DNA of 5,290 nt. Source: Pseudomonadota bacterium (GTDB lineage: Bacteria; Pseudomonadota; Alphaproteobacteria; Rhizobiales; Xanthobacteraceae). The notes under the pieces are model-generated. The model was not told where the DNA came from. It saw only the letters and a program-made list of their open reading frames with translations, and made no database searches. This document shows positions 1-4,964 of the stretch, piece after piece. Made by a program: the position numbers and the translations under genes. The stretch spans positions 1 through 5,290 of the forward strand of contig JAEYTQ010000361.1 in the NCBI GenBank assembly GCA_023433965.1. The letters run 5' to 3'. The stretch's first letter is position 1. Each line of letters begins with the position of its first letter.

Positions 1-64
1 TCCCGCCCCCCGGCCCGCGGCCCGGGTGTGGGGGGGGCGGTGGGGGGGCCGGCGCGCGCCGGCC
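1..64. repeat. G/C low-complexity tract ending in an 18-base perfect palindrome
   Basis: The first 64 bases are almost only G and C, with runs of seven to nine G. The tract ends in a perfect palindrome at 47-64 (GGCCGGCGC followed by its reverse complement). Directly afterwards the sequence returns to ordinary composition (CAATTGG). No start codon with a ribosome binding site is visible here. It could be a real structured element, but homopolymer-rich GC of this kind is also typical of a poor-quality contig edge, so base accuracy here is doubtful. Confidence 0.6.
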
Positions 65-168
65 AATTGGCTTACGCAGTTGCTCCCGAGATTACCGAGA
101 ACATCCTGGGAGGAGCATTCCGCTGGCTGCTGTCTCGCGCGCGTCCTGCACCGGTGAGCGAGGGCACC

Positions 169-357
169 ATGATCGAAGCCGGCCCGCAGGGAACGTCGGT
201 TGACGGCGGTTGGCTGGCGCGCAAGCAGATCCCACCCGCGGGCGTGCTCAGCACCGGGTTGGTGGTGGTCGGGATCGCTGCTTGTCTGGCTCTCGCGGCA
301 TCGAGGGCGGGGCGCTCGGCCGCACCTCGCGCCACACCGACGCGACATCGCGCGTGA
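169..357 (+). CDS. possible small single-span membrane protein
   Basis: I do not recognise this gene. From ATG 169 it would encode 62 residues. A hydrophilic N-terminus (MIEAGPQG) is followed by one hydrophobic segment at about residues 26-45 (GVLSTGLVVVGIAACLALAA) and a short basic tail rich in Arg, Ala and Pro, which suggests a small inner-membrane protein with a basic end. The start was chosen because GAGGG lies five bases upstream. The frame is open back to the window edge, including a GTG at 28 and one at 154, so it may instead be the C-terminal part of a longer protein. It ends 62 bases before the DUF6894 gene, and the general-stress promoter lies in that gap, so it is probably transcribed separately. 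The protein may not exist: in GC-rich DNA an open frame of this length is weak evidence. Confidence 0.38.
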   Translation: MIEAGPQGTSVDGGWLARKQIPPAGVLSTGLVVVGIAACLALAASRAGRSAAPRATPTRHRA

Positions 358-367
358 GGCGAGCGCC

Positions 368-393
368 GGAACGAAGCTTCGCGACCGGGCGTT
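368..393 (+). promoter_or_regulatory. EcfG-type general stress promoter
   Basis: GGAAC at 368-372 and CGTT at 390-393 are separated by 17 bases. This matches the alphaproteobacterial general stress response consensus GGAAC-N16/17-CGTT exactly. It ends 26 bases before the GTG start at 420, leaving a short leader of about 20 bases, so it would drive the DUF6894 and metallophosphoesterase genes. The ends are mutually inverted (GGAACG and CGTTCC), so the same site also reads as GGAAC-N17-CGTT on the minus strand. Activity is inferred, not shown. Confidence 0.7.
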
Positions 394-419
394 CCCCTCG
401 GGAAATCCGGGGGGCAGAC

Positions 420-638
420 GTGCCGCGCTATCATTTTGATTTGGTGGATTCGAAAACCGTGGCAGACGAGGGAGGTGCCGAACTGCCGGATGACATCAGT
501 GCCCTGGATGTCGCCGAAGAGATCGCAAGGCGCCTGCTCGAGGAGCGTCCCGAGCTGAAGGGCCGTTACTTCTCGATCCTGGTCACGAACGAGGAGGGCG
601 AGGAAGTCGGCCGCATGCCGCTGGACGTGCTGCATTGA
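420..638 (+). CDS. DUF6894 family small protein
   Basis: This encodes 72 residues starting from GTG at 420. The opening PRYHFDLVDS, then an acidic DEGGAELPD stretch, a helical segment with paired Glu and Arg (about residues 29-45) and a C-terminal GRYFSILVTNEEGEEV strand region are the signature of the short DUF6894 proteins common in Hyphomicrobiales (compare the usual opening PRYFFD and the motif DEEG-ELPD). The family's function is unknown; it is a soluble cytoplasmic protein with no signal or membrane segment. The GTG start was preferred over upstream starts in the same frame because homology begins exactly there and a G-rich stretch (GGGGGG, 409-414) sits at ribosome-binding distance. 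Its promoter is a consensus EcfG element, so stress induction is likely. The metallophosphoesterase gene follows after 14 bases, suggesting an operon. Confidence 0.85.
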   Translation: MPRYHFDLVDSKTVADEGGAELPDDISALDVAEEIARRLLEERPELKGRYFSILVTNEEGEEVGRMPLDVLH

Positions 639-652
639 AGTGATGATCCGAC

Positions 653-1123
653 ATGGCGTTCAGGATCGGCGTGATTTCCGACACACATGGTCTGCTGAGG
701 CCGGAGGCGGAGCGATGCCTGGCCGGCGTCTCGCACATCATCCACGCCGGCGATATCGGCGCTCAGGCTGTCGTGGACGGGCTTTGCCGGATCGCGCCGG
801 TGACCGCCATCCGGGGAAATGTCGACCGCGGCGCGTGGGCTGAGGCTTTTCCCGAGACGCAAACATTGCACCTCTGCGGCCGCTGCTTCCACGTCGTGCA
901 TGATCTGAAGCAGTTGGCGATCGATCCCGCTGAGCGCGGAATCGACATTGTCGTATCAGGTCATTCCCACCGCGTGCGGATCGAGACCGTCGCGGGCGTG
1001 CTCCACCTGAACCCGGGAAGTGCGGGGAAGCGGCGTTTCAAGCTGCCGATCACGTTGGCAACGCTCGAACTCGATCGGAACGGCCCGCTGCGGCCCGTCA
1101 TTCACGATCTCGACCGCGTCTGA
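653..1123 (+). CDS. YfcE/MJ0936-type metallophosphoesterase
   Basis: The product is a 156-residue cytoplasmic phosphodiesterase of the calcineurin-like superfamily, small YfcE-type branch. The metal-site motifs appear in order: DTH at residues 10-12, HAGD ending at Asp34, GNVD at 55-58, a His at 83 (VVHD in place of the usual THG), and GHSHR at 103-107. NPGS at 120-123 follows, as is usual for this family. These residues normally hold two divalent metals, often Mn2+, and hydrolyse phosphodiesters; the natural substrate is generally unknown. Length is normal (about 150-180), so the gene looks complete. The ATG at 653 is placed right before the first beta strand (FRIGVISDTHG). It lies 14 bases after the DUF6894 stop and is probably co-transcribed from the same stress promoter. 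Asp84 next to His83, replacing Gly, is a small oddity. Confidence 0.92.
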   Translation: MAFRIGVISDTHGLLRPEAERCLAGVSHIIHAGDIGAQAVVDGLCRIAPVTAIRGNVDRGAWAEAFPETQTLHLCGRCFHVVHDLKQLAIDPAERGIDIVVSGHSHRVRIETVAGVLHLNPGSAGKRRFKLPITLATLELDRNGPLRPVIHDLDRV

Positions 1124-1144
1124 CGGCAAATCTCGTCACGCCCT

Positions 1145-1327
1145 TTAATGCGTGTTCGATTTCTGCCAGCGCTCCAGGTCCACCGGCGGCCGTTTCGGGT
1201 CGATCTGATCCTTCTCCGGGTTGCCTTGCCAGGGTTCTTTCGTTTGCCGGTGCGTCGGCATGTCCGTCTGCTGGCGCGGATCGTCGAGCGGTGTCTCTCG
1301 CGGGTCGTTTTCGGTCGCCTTTGCCAT
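1145..1327 (-). CDS. small hydrophilic hypothetical protein (60 aa)
   Basis: This is a 60-residue, strongly hydrophilic and probably disordered protein. It is rich in Pro, Gln, Thr, Asp and Lys, with the central stretch TDMPTHRQTKEPWQGNPEKD and the end WQKSNTH. It has no membrane segment or signal peptide and only two Trp residues. I recall similar short proteins (MPxHRQT followed by EPWxGNPEK) annotated as hypothetical in Hyphomicrobiales, but cannot name a family. The ATG is supported by GGGAGGG about five bases upstream, which favours this frame over two longer overlapping minus-strand frames. An EcfG-like promoter (1368-1392) lies about 40 bases upstream. The composition suits a stress-induced hydrophilin-like protein, but that role is inference. 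It converges with the metallophosphoesterase gene, with 21 bases between the stops. Confidence 0.7.
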   Translation of the reverse strand: MAKATENDPRETPLDDPRQQTDMPTHRQTKEPWQGNPEKDQIDPKRPPVDLERWQKSNTH

Positions 1328-1367
1328 GTGGTCCCTCCCGGGCTGTGCGCGATGGTGTCAGGGGAAC

Positions 1368-1392
1368 AACCCAAGCAACATCAGCTCGTTCC
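1368..1392 (-). promoter_or_regulatory. EcfG-like promoter for the 60-residue protein
   Basis: Read on the minus strand, GGAAC (1392-1388) is followed by 16 bases and GGTT (1371-1368). This differs from the GGAAC-N16/17-CGTT consensus only at the weakest position. Its downstream edge is 40 bases before the ATG at 1327, which gives a leader of roughly 30-35 bases. A plus-strand GGAAC at 1363 lies across the same site, but its CGTT is 19 bases away, too far for a good match. Confidence 0.5.
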
Positions 1393-1431
1393 AGCGGCGT
1401 CGCACCGGTTCCGGCTGCGGCGATCGGCGCA

Positions 1432-1457
1432 GGAACGACCCCGCCCCTCAATTCATT
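1432..1457 (+). promoter_or_regulatory. possible EcfG-like promoter for the 57-residue protein
   Basis: GGAAC at 1432-1436 is followed by 17 bases and CATT at 1454-1457, one mismatch from the EcfG consensus CGTT. It lies 39 bases before the ATG at 1497, about the same spacing as the minus-strand element has to its own gene. The mismatch is in the normally conserved GTT, so confidence is limited. Confidence 0.4.
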
Positions 1458-1496
1458 GCTCAGTGTCAGGATTGTGCAGAAATGCAGGAGCAAGAC

Positions 1497-1670
1497 ATGT
1501 CAAAGATGCTTCCCGTCCCCGAAGAGCAGCGAAGCAACAAGGGACCCGGTGCGGACCCCGCAATCGAAGTCGAAGAACGCGTCCCGGGCCGTGAGAATTT
1601 CGACAGCCAGGGGCGCCACGGCAACATCAAGCAGAACACGACCAACCAGGGCTACCAGCAGGATCGATGA
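1497..1670 (+). CDS. small hydrophilic hypothetical protein with GNIKQNTTNQGYQQDR tail
   Basis: This encodes 57 residues with no signal or membrane segment. It opens MSKMLPVPEEQRSNKGPG, runs through an acidic middle, and ends in GRHGNIKQNTTNQGYQQDR. The Asn/Gln-rich tail is one I recall as nearly invariant in short uncharacterised proteins of Hyphomicrobiales and relatives, which is the main reason to believe the gene; that recollection was not checked by search. The protein is probably disordered and cytoplasmic. The ATG at 1497 has AGGAG eight bases upstream, and upstream starts in the same frame add sequence without this character. The stop overlaps the next ATG (ATGA), so it is translationally coupled to the secreted glycine-rich protein. 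A weak EcfG-like promoter lies upstream. A stress-protective role is inference. Confidence 0.78.
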   Translation: MSKMLPVPEEQRSNKGPGADPAIEVEERVPGRENFDSQGRHGNIKQNTTNQGYQQDR

Positions 1671-2062
1671 TGCTTGACCGGAACAATGTGACACGTTTGC
1701 TGCGCACGAGTCTCGTGCTGGGCGCAGTCCTGGCGACCGCCGCTGCCGGACCGGCGTTAGGGCAGTCGGGTGGCGGTGCCGGAGGAGGTAGCGCGGGCGG
1801 CGGCGCCTCAGGCGGAAGCAGCGGCACGGCGTCGGCTCCTGGAACCAACGCGGCCGGAACCGCTCAATCCAGTGGGGGCGCTCCGCGCGGATCGATCACC
1901 GTCGGGCGACCCGGCAATCCGGCCGGGGGCGCCAACGTCGGCCGTATCGACGGGACGACGACACCCGGCCCCTCATTGGAAGGGGACGACCAAATCCGCT
2001 CGGAGACGTCAAGGGATTCAGACGTCGGCAAGAAGATCAAGAGCATCTGCAGGGGCTGCTGA
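1667..2062 (+). CDS. secreted glycine-rich protein with C-terminal ICRGC motif
   Basis: This 131-residue protein is predicted to be exported. A basic N-terminus (MMLDRNNVTRLLR) is followed by a hydrophobic core at about residues 14-27 and a likely signal peptidase site after PALG (residue 32). The mature part begins with a low-complexity Gly/Ser/Ala region (about 33-75), continues through PRGSITVGRPGNP, and ends with a conserved-looking acidic-to-basic segment, KKIKSICRGC. The two C-terminal cysteines, the only ones in the mature protein, could form a disulfide or bind a ligand in the periplasm. I recall Gly-rich exported proteins with a similar KSICxGC end in this bacterial group, all of unknown function. 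It starts inside the previous gene's stop; a second ATG follows directly at 1670. Operon partnership with a hydrophilic stress-type protein suggests an envelope role, which is inference. Confidence 0.75.
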   Translation: MMLDRNNVTRLLRTSLVLGAVLATAAAGPALGQSGGGAGGGSAGGGASGGSSGTASAPGTNAAGTAQSSGGAPRGSITVGRPGNPAGGANVGRIDGTTTPGPSLEGDDQIRSETSRDSDVGKKIKSICRGC

Positions 2063-2066
2063 CCTT

Positions 2067-2204
2067 ATGGGAATGCCGACCGAAGGGGACGCCGCTGGTT
2101 CGGCGTCCTATCGAAACTTGGATCGTCGTGAGTCTCGCGGTCGTCAGAGCCAGGGCACGACCCGCAAATCGTCCTCGACCTCGGCGGATGCCCATCGCCC
2201 TTAG
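2067..2204 (+). CDS. doubtful 45-codon ORF, Ser/Arg-rich
   Basis: A 45-residue frame starts five bases after the preceding stop (MGMPTEGDAAGSASYRNLD and a Ser/Arg/Gln-rich remainder). The ribosome binding site is poor (AGGGG at 2051-2055, about 11 bases away). The hydrophilic composition resembles the other small proteins here, and its position would make it the third gene of the unit. I recognise no family. The 208 bases between the flanking solid genes hold nothing else I can support. It may simply be non-coding. Confidence 0.22.
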   Translation: MGMPTEGDAAGSASYRNLDRRESRGRQSQGTTRKSSSTSADAHRP

Positions 2205-2270
2205 GAACGCCCGTGTGCGGAGCGGCTTGTTTCGGCATCCGAAGCGCCGGCCGCGCACGAGCTCGCAGAC

Positions 2271-2777
2271 ATGCAAGACAACAGATCAAGCACTTTCCCG
2301 ACCTTCGCCGGCGTTCTTCTCGGACTCGGTCTCGGCGGATTCTTCGACGGCATCGTCTTTCATCAGCTGCTGCAATGGCATCATATGGTGAGCGGCTGGT
2401 ATCCACTCGATTCGATCGACAACATCAGGCTCAACACGACGTGGGACGGCATCTTTCACAGCGCGACTTACCTCTTGCTGCTCGCAAGCCTCTTCCTGCT
2501 GTGGCAGCGGGCGCGGGGCAGCGAGATCCGCTGGTCCCGCTGGCAGGGTCTCGGTTCGATCCTGCTCGGTTGGGGCATCTTCAACCTGGTCGAAGGCGTC
2601 GTCGATCACCAGATCCTCGGGCTGCATCGGGTGAATGAGACGGTGCCCGAGAGCCAGCGCATCTTCTGGGATCTCGGCTTCCTGCTGTGGGGGGCTGCGA
2701 TGATCGTGATCGGCGTCGCCATGACGCGTGCGGGAGCGGAGAGGGCGCATGCGCGGGGCAGTCTACAGGCTCGTTAG
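2271..2777 (+). CDS. DUF2243 integral membrane protein
   Basis: This encodes 168 residues with about four membrane segments (roughly 11-30, 62-79, 93-112 and 132-151). It matches the DUF2243 family: GLGGFFDGIVFHQLLQWHHM (residues 19-39), WDGIFH (58-63), NLVEGVVDHQILGLH (105-119) and the following VNE. The spaced His and acidic residues near the membrane faces (H31, H37, H38, D59, H63, E109, H113, H119) suggest metal or haem binding. The family is of unknown function and is often found near cytochrome oxidase and copper-handling genes, so a respiratory link is plausible but unproven. The length is typical. The ATG at 2271 was chosen because the protein begins just before the first membrane segment; no strong ribosome binding site is visible. 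Its 3' end overlaps the next small membrane gene by 29 bases. Confidence 0.9.
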   Translation: MQDNRSSTFPTFAGVLLGLGLGGFFDGIVFHQLLQWHHMVSGWYPLDSIDNIRLNTTWDGIFHSATYLLLLASLFLLWQRARGSEIRWSRWQGLGSILLGWGIFNLVEGVVDHQILGLHRVNETVPESQRIFWDLGFLLWGAAMIVIGVAMTRAGAERAHARGSLQAR

Positions 2778-2913
2778 AAACACGCCGCCGGCCGTGGTCT
2801 ATGTGATCTTTCTGCTGCTGGTGGTGCTCGCGACAGCACCGGCATTTCGCGTCGTGCTGTTCGGTCTGTCCGTGGATGATCTCTTGCAACTGCGCTGCTT
2901 TACGCCGGCTTGA
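2749..2913 (+). CDS. small single-span membrane protein overlapping DUF2243 gene
   Basis: This encodes 54 residues from ATG 2749. A basic start (MRGAVYRLVRNTPP) is followed by one hydrophobic span at about 15-38 (AVVYVIFLLLVVLATAPAF) and a tail, LFGLSVDDLLQLRCF. I recognise no named family. The ATG was preferred over an in-frame GTG at 2728 because GGAG and GAGAGGG (2733-2744) sit just before it. It overlaps the DUF2243 gene by 29 bases in another frame, which points to translational coupling and a shared membrane role. The positive-inside rule would put the N-terminus in the cytoplasm. The broken sdhB follows after 14 bases and its ribosome binding site begins right after this stop, so the three were probably one transcript. 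A respiratory accessory role is speculation. Confidence 0.6.
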   Translation: MRGAVYRLVRNTPPAVVYVIFLLLVVLATAPAFRVVLFGLSVDDLLQLRCFTPA

Positions 2914-2927
2914 CGGAGGAGATGGTC

Positions 2928-3237
2928 ATGGTCGAGTTCAGGCTTCCACGACGTTCCCGCATCGAGCGGGGAAGGGCCTGACCCAAACCGGGCGGCACGA
3001 GCTTGCGCGAATTTCACATCTATCGCTGGAATCCCGAGACGGTCGATCCAGGCGGCGCGCTGGATCAATGACAGCCGCGACGAAGCCACGGGCGAGCGCC
3101 TCGACATGCTCGGGGATCCCTTCAGGATCTATCGCTGCCATACCATCCTCGACTGCGCCAAGGCCTGCCCGAAAGGTCTCAATCCCGGAGAAGCCATTTC
3201 GGCGCTGCGGCTGAAGATGGTCGAGCGGAAGTTCTGA
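2928..3237 (+). pseudogene. sdhB: succinate dehydrogenase iron-sulfur subunit remnant (sdhB)
   Basis: This is a decayed gene for the complex II iron-sulfur subunit. The start is intact: GGAGGAG (2915-2921) seven bases before ATG 2928, then [15 protein letters not shown], as in alphaproteobacterial SdhB. A TGA at 2979-2981 stands where SdhB normally has the Trp of its GKTWPKP stretch; the same frame then resumes PKPGG and [12 protein letters not shown] (3003-3038). Around 3040-3052 homology jumps to another frame and to the C-terminus: [19 protein letters not shown], then [11 protein letters not shown] and ACPKGLNP, ending in MVERKF before TGA 3235-3237. About 160 central residues are missing, including all [2Fe-2S] ligands and the first CxxCxxC group; only the last cluster's cysteines remain. 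A functional product is not possible: there is a nonsense codon, a large deletion and a frame change. SdhB is usually about 260 residues. Confidence 0.88.
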
Positions 3238-3315
3238 TCGTGGCCGAGGAGCGCGTCCCAGAACAGGAACCATGGCTGCAGCGTCCACTTGTCAAGCGCG
3301 AGTTGGAGGCGCTTG

Positions 3316-3750
3316 ATGGGAAAGAAACAGTTTGCCGCTCTGCCGTTTCGTCTGGACAAGTCCGAACTGCGGGTGATGCTGATTACGACCAGACGCAAGC
3401 GCAGGTGGAGCGTCCCGAAGGGATCGCCGATGCGCAACAAGGAGCCGCATCTGACGGCGGCGATCGAAGCCTACGAGGAGGCGGGCCTCGTCGGCGTGAT
3501 GGCAACGCGTGCCGTCGGTAGCTTCAAGCATCGCAAGCGAAAGGGCGATCGCAAGCGGACCATGAACGTCGACGTGTTCCCCATGAGGGTTCATGGCCGG
3601 GAGCCTTGGTGGCCCGAGAAGGGGGAGCGGGACGCCATCTGGGTCTCGCCGAAGACGGCCGCGCGCCTGGTGCACAAGGCGCGGCTCCGGCGCTTGATCA
3701 CGCGCTTTGCATCGCGGACGGAGCACAACGCGTCGCCGCCGCCGCGGTGA
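3316..3750 (+). CDS. Nudix hydrolase (DIPP-like)
   Basis: This encodes 144 residues with a single Nudix fold. The Nudix box spans residues 36-58 (KGSPMRNKEPHLTAA then IEAYEEAGL). Compared with the consensus GX5EX7REUXEEXGU, the first Glu is Lys42 (Glu43 is adjacent) and the Arg is Ile50, while the metal-binding Glu51, Glu54 and Glu55 are kept. A PKGxPM-type box with Lys at that position is known in small alphaproteobacterial Nudix proteins related to diphosphoinositol polyphosphate phosphohydrolases, so the enzyme is probably active on a nucleoside or inositol polyphosphate-like diphosphate; the substrate is not determinable here. The basic RRKRR and KHRKRKGDRKR patches (26-30, 74-84) suit a highly anionic substrate. 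ATG 3316 was chosen over TTG 3289 because GGAGG sits six bases upstream. It starts 78 bases after the sdhB relic and converges with the patatin gene. Confidence 0.9.
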   Translation: MGKKQFAALPFRLDKSELRVMLITTRRKRRWSVPKGSPMRNKEPHLTAAIEAYEEAGLVGVMATRAVGSFKHRKRKGDRKRTMNVDVFPMRVHGREPWWPEKGERDAIWVSPKTAARLVHKARLRRLITRFASRTEHNASPPPR

Positions 3751-3755
3751 TCGAT

Positions 3756-3778
3756 TCAACCGCGGCCCTGCCGGTTGA
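3756..3778. terminator. hairpin between convergent genes
   Basis: TCAACCG at 3756-3762 pairs perfectly with CGGTTGA at 3772-3778 around a nine-base loop. It fills the 42-base gap between the convergent stops of the Nudix and patatin genes, where a two-way terminator would be expected. There is no clear T run on either side (only a loose TTGAAGTTATTT to the right), so it is at best a weak intrinsic terminator. Confidence 0.42.
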
Positions 3779-3792
3779 CTTGAAGTTATTTG

Positions 3793-4872
3793 CTACGGCC
3801 GCCGCACGCTGCAGATCCCGTTCCGCACCGGGGCCAGCTTTGCCGCATGTTGCATGTCCAGAAAGCCGGCGCGCCAGCGCTGCGCCATCGCCGTCTCCGA
3901 CAGATCGAAGGATTTTTCCGGACCGGCTTCCTCGCGGCCCGGGCGGTAACTCAGGAGATAGATCTCGTCTTCATAGGCGAGGTCCTGAAGCGCGGCGCGC
4001 AGCTGGCGGGCTTCCAGGGCGTAGCCAAGACGCTGGAAGGTCTGGTTGCCGAAGGTCAGGTCGCTCTTGCGCTCGGCCGCGGCCTCGAGCCCGTCGGGGA
4101 CCTTGCCGTCACGCGGAAAGAGATCGACCACGTAGAGGCGGAGCGGGCCAGCCGTTTCCAGGATCGGGTCGAACGGCGCGTTCAGCGAGAAGCCGCCATC
4201 GCCGAGCCAGCGGCCTGCAATCTGCACCGGAGCGAACTCAGGCAGGAATCCGCAGCTCGCCAGGATATGGTCCATCTCGATCCGCTCGGACGAGGAGTCG
4301 AACAATACGGCATCGCCGCTTTCGACGTCGGTGGCGCAGATCGTGATGCGCGGATCGCCGCCATTCAGCCGTCCGAAATCGATCAGGCGCTGAAGACGTT
4401 CACGGGTCGGGCCGAGATCGTAGAGGCCGCCGAAATGAGATCCCGGCAGCGGGAGGCGGGGGCGGAAGTAGCCGGCGTGACCCAGCACGCGCGTATTGAT
4501 CGAGCTCAGCCAGGCGAACGTATGGCGGCTTGAGTTGGGGACTCCGGCCGTACTGCTTGGCCCACGCCAATAACTGCGCAGATGATCCAGCCGATCCTCG
4601 CGCGGGCTTCCCGCGACGAGTGACGCGGTGATGGCCCCGGCCGATGAACCGGTCACCCAATCGACCGGCGACCCCAAAGAGGTGAGAGCTTCGAACACGC
4701 CGGCATGATATGCGCCAAGGCCGAGACCGCCGGCGAATGTGATGGCCGTGAGCCGGCGACCAGCCGCTGTCGCGCCGCTCGGCTCGGCGGCACGATCAGT
4801 CAAGACCGGGTTCCGGTCCGCGGGCCGGGTCTGATCACCGGTATCAACCGAGCGGCGGCGAGCAGGTGGCAC
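3793..4872 (-). CDS. patatin-like phospholipase
   Basis: This serine-Asp dyad lipid acyl hydrolase of the patatin family has 359 residues from GTG 4872. Its motifs are in order: oxyanion-hole glycines AGGLGLGAYHAG (about 47-58), the nucleophile elbow GSSAG (75-79, Ser77), an ASCGFLPEFAPV segment (206-217) and the GDGG box (224-227, Asp225 catalytic). The C-terminal third (LTFGNQTFQRLGYALEARQLRAAL) resembles the DUF3734-type tail of bacterial patatins. It would cleave acyl chains from phospholipids; no signal peptide is seen, so it is probably cytoplasmic or peripheral at the membrane. The frame is open to a GTG at 4938, but a consensus EcfG promoter at 4901-4926 lies inside that extension, and GGAGAT sits nine bases before GTG 4872, so I prefer the shorter form. 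The extra N-terminal residues are low-complexity. The gene is convergent with the Nudix gene. Confidence 0.88.
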   Translation of the reverse strand: MPPARRRSVDTGDQTRPADRNPVLTDRAAEPSGATAAGRRLTAITFAGGLGLGAYHAGVFEALTSLGSPVDWVTGSSAGAITASLVAGSPREDRLDHLRSYWRGPSSTAGVPNSSRHTFAWLSSINTRVLGHAGYFRPRLPLPGSHFGGLYDLGPTRERLQRLIDFGRLNGGDPRITICATDVESGDAVLFDSSSERIEMDHILASCGFLPEFAPVQIAGRWLGDGGFSLNAPFDPILETAGPLRLYVVDLFPRDGKVPDGLEAAAERKSDLTFGNQTFQRLGYALEARQLRAALQDLAYEDEIYLLSYRPGREEAGPEKSFDLSETAMAQRWRAGFLDMQHAAKLAPVRNGICSVRRP

Positions 4873-4900
4873 TTCATTTTGATCTCCGGTGTCGGCATTG

Positions 4901-4926
4901 AACGCGCATCCGGGATGCGGTGTTCC
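4901..4926 (-). promoter_or_regulatory. EcfG-type general stress promoter of the patatin gene
   Basis: On the minus strand GGAAC (4926-4922) is followed by 17 bases and CGTT (4904-4901), an exact match to the alphaproteobacterial general stress consensus. The transcription start would fall near 4894, some 22 bases before GTG 4872, with GGAGAT (4887-4882) in between as ribosome binding site. The spacing is coherent and decides the start of the phospholipase gene. Confidence 0.68.
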
Positions 4927-4964
4927 AAAAGTACGCACCGCGCGCCTTGCGGCGACCCGTTAAC

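Noticed and set aside
1363..1390. Plus-strand GGAAC (1363) with CGTT (1387) as a promoter for the 57-residue protein
   Set aside because: The spacer is 19 bases; the same GTTCC works better as a minus-strand element with a 16-base spacer, and a closer plus-strand element exists at 1432.
1098..1493. A 131-codon minus-strand frame overlapping the 60-residue gene
   Set aside because: It has no recognisable motif or convincing ribosome binding site, and the shorter frame (1145-1327) has both a good ribosome binding site and a coherent composition.
2204..2231. GGAAC at 2204 followed by TGTT at 2228 as an EcfG promoter for the DUF2243 gene
   Set aside because: The spacer is 19 bases, two to three longer than the consensus, and the first base of the second element does not match.
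3240..3521. A 93-codon plus-strand frame from GTG 3240 whose first 28 residues look protein-like
   Set aside because: It overlaps the Nudix gene in a different frame, loses protein-like character after the overlap begins, and the Nudix frame has clear motifs and its own ribosome binding site.
3775..3798. TTGACT as a sigma-70 -35 box near 3775
   Set aside because: There is no matching -10 element at 16-18 bases, and the position is between two convergent gene ends.
3790..4533. Long plus-strand frames (up to 247 codons) across the patatin gene
   Set aside because: They are antisense shadows; the minus strand has all the catalytic motifs of a patatin in order.
4829..4895. Short imperfect direct repeat encoding DTGDQ twice in the patatin N-terminal extension
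   Set aside because: It is only two copies with about 13 of 17 bases shared, and the first copy probably lies in the untranslated leader; it is too weak to call a repeat.
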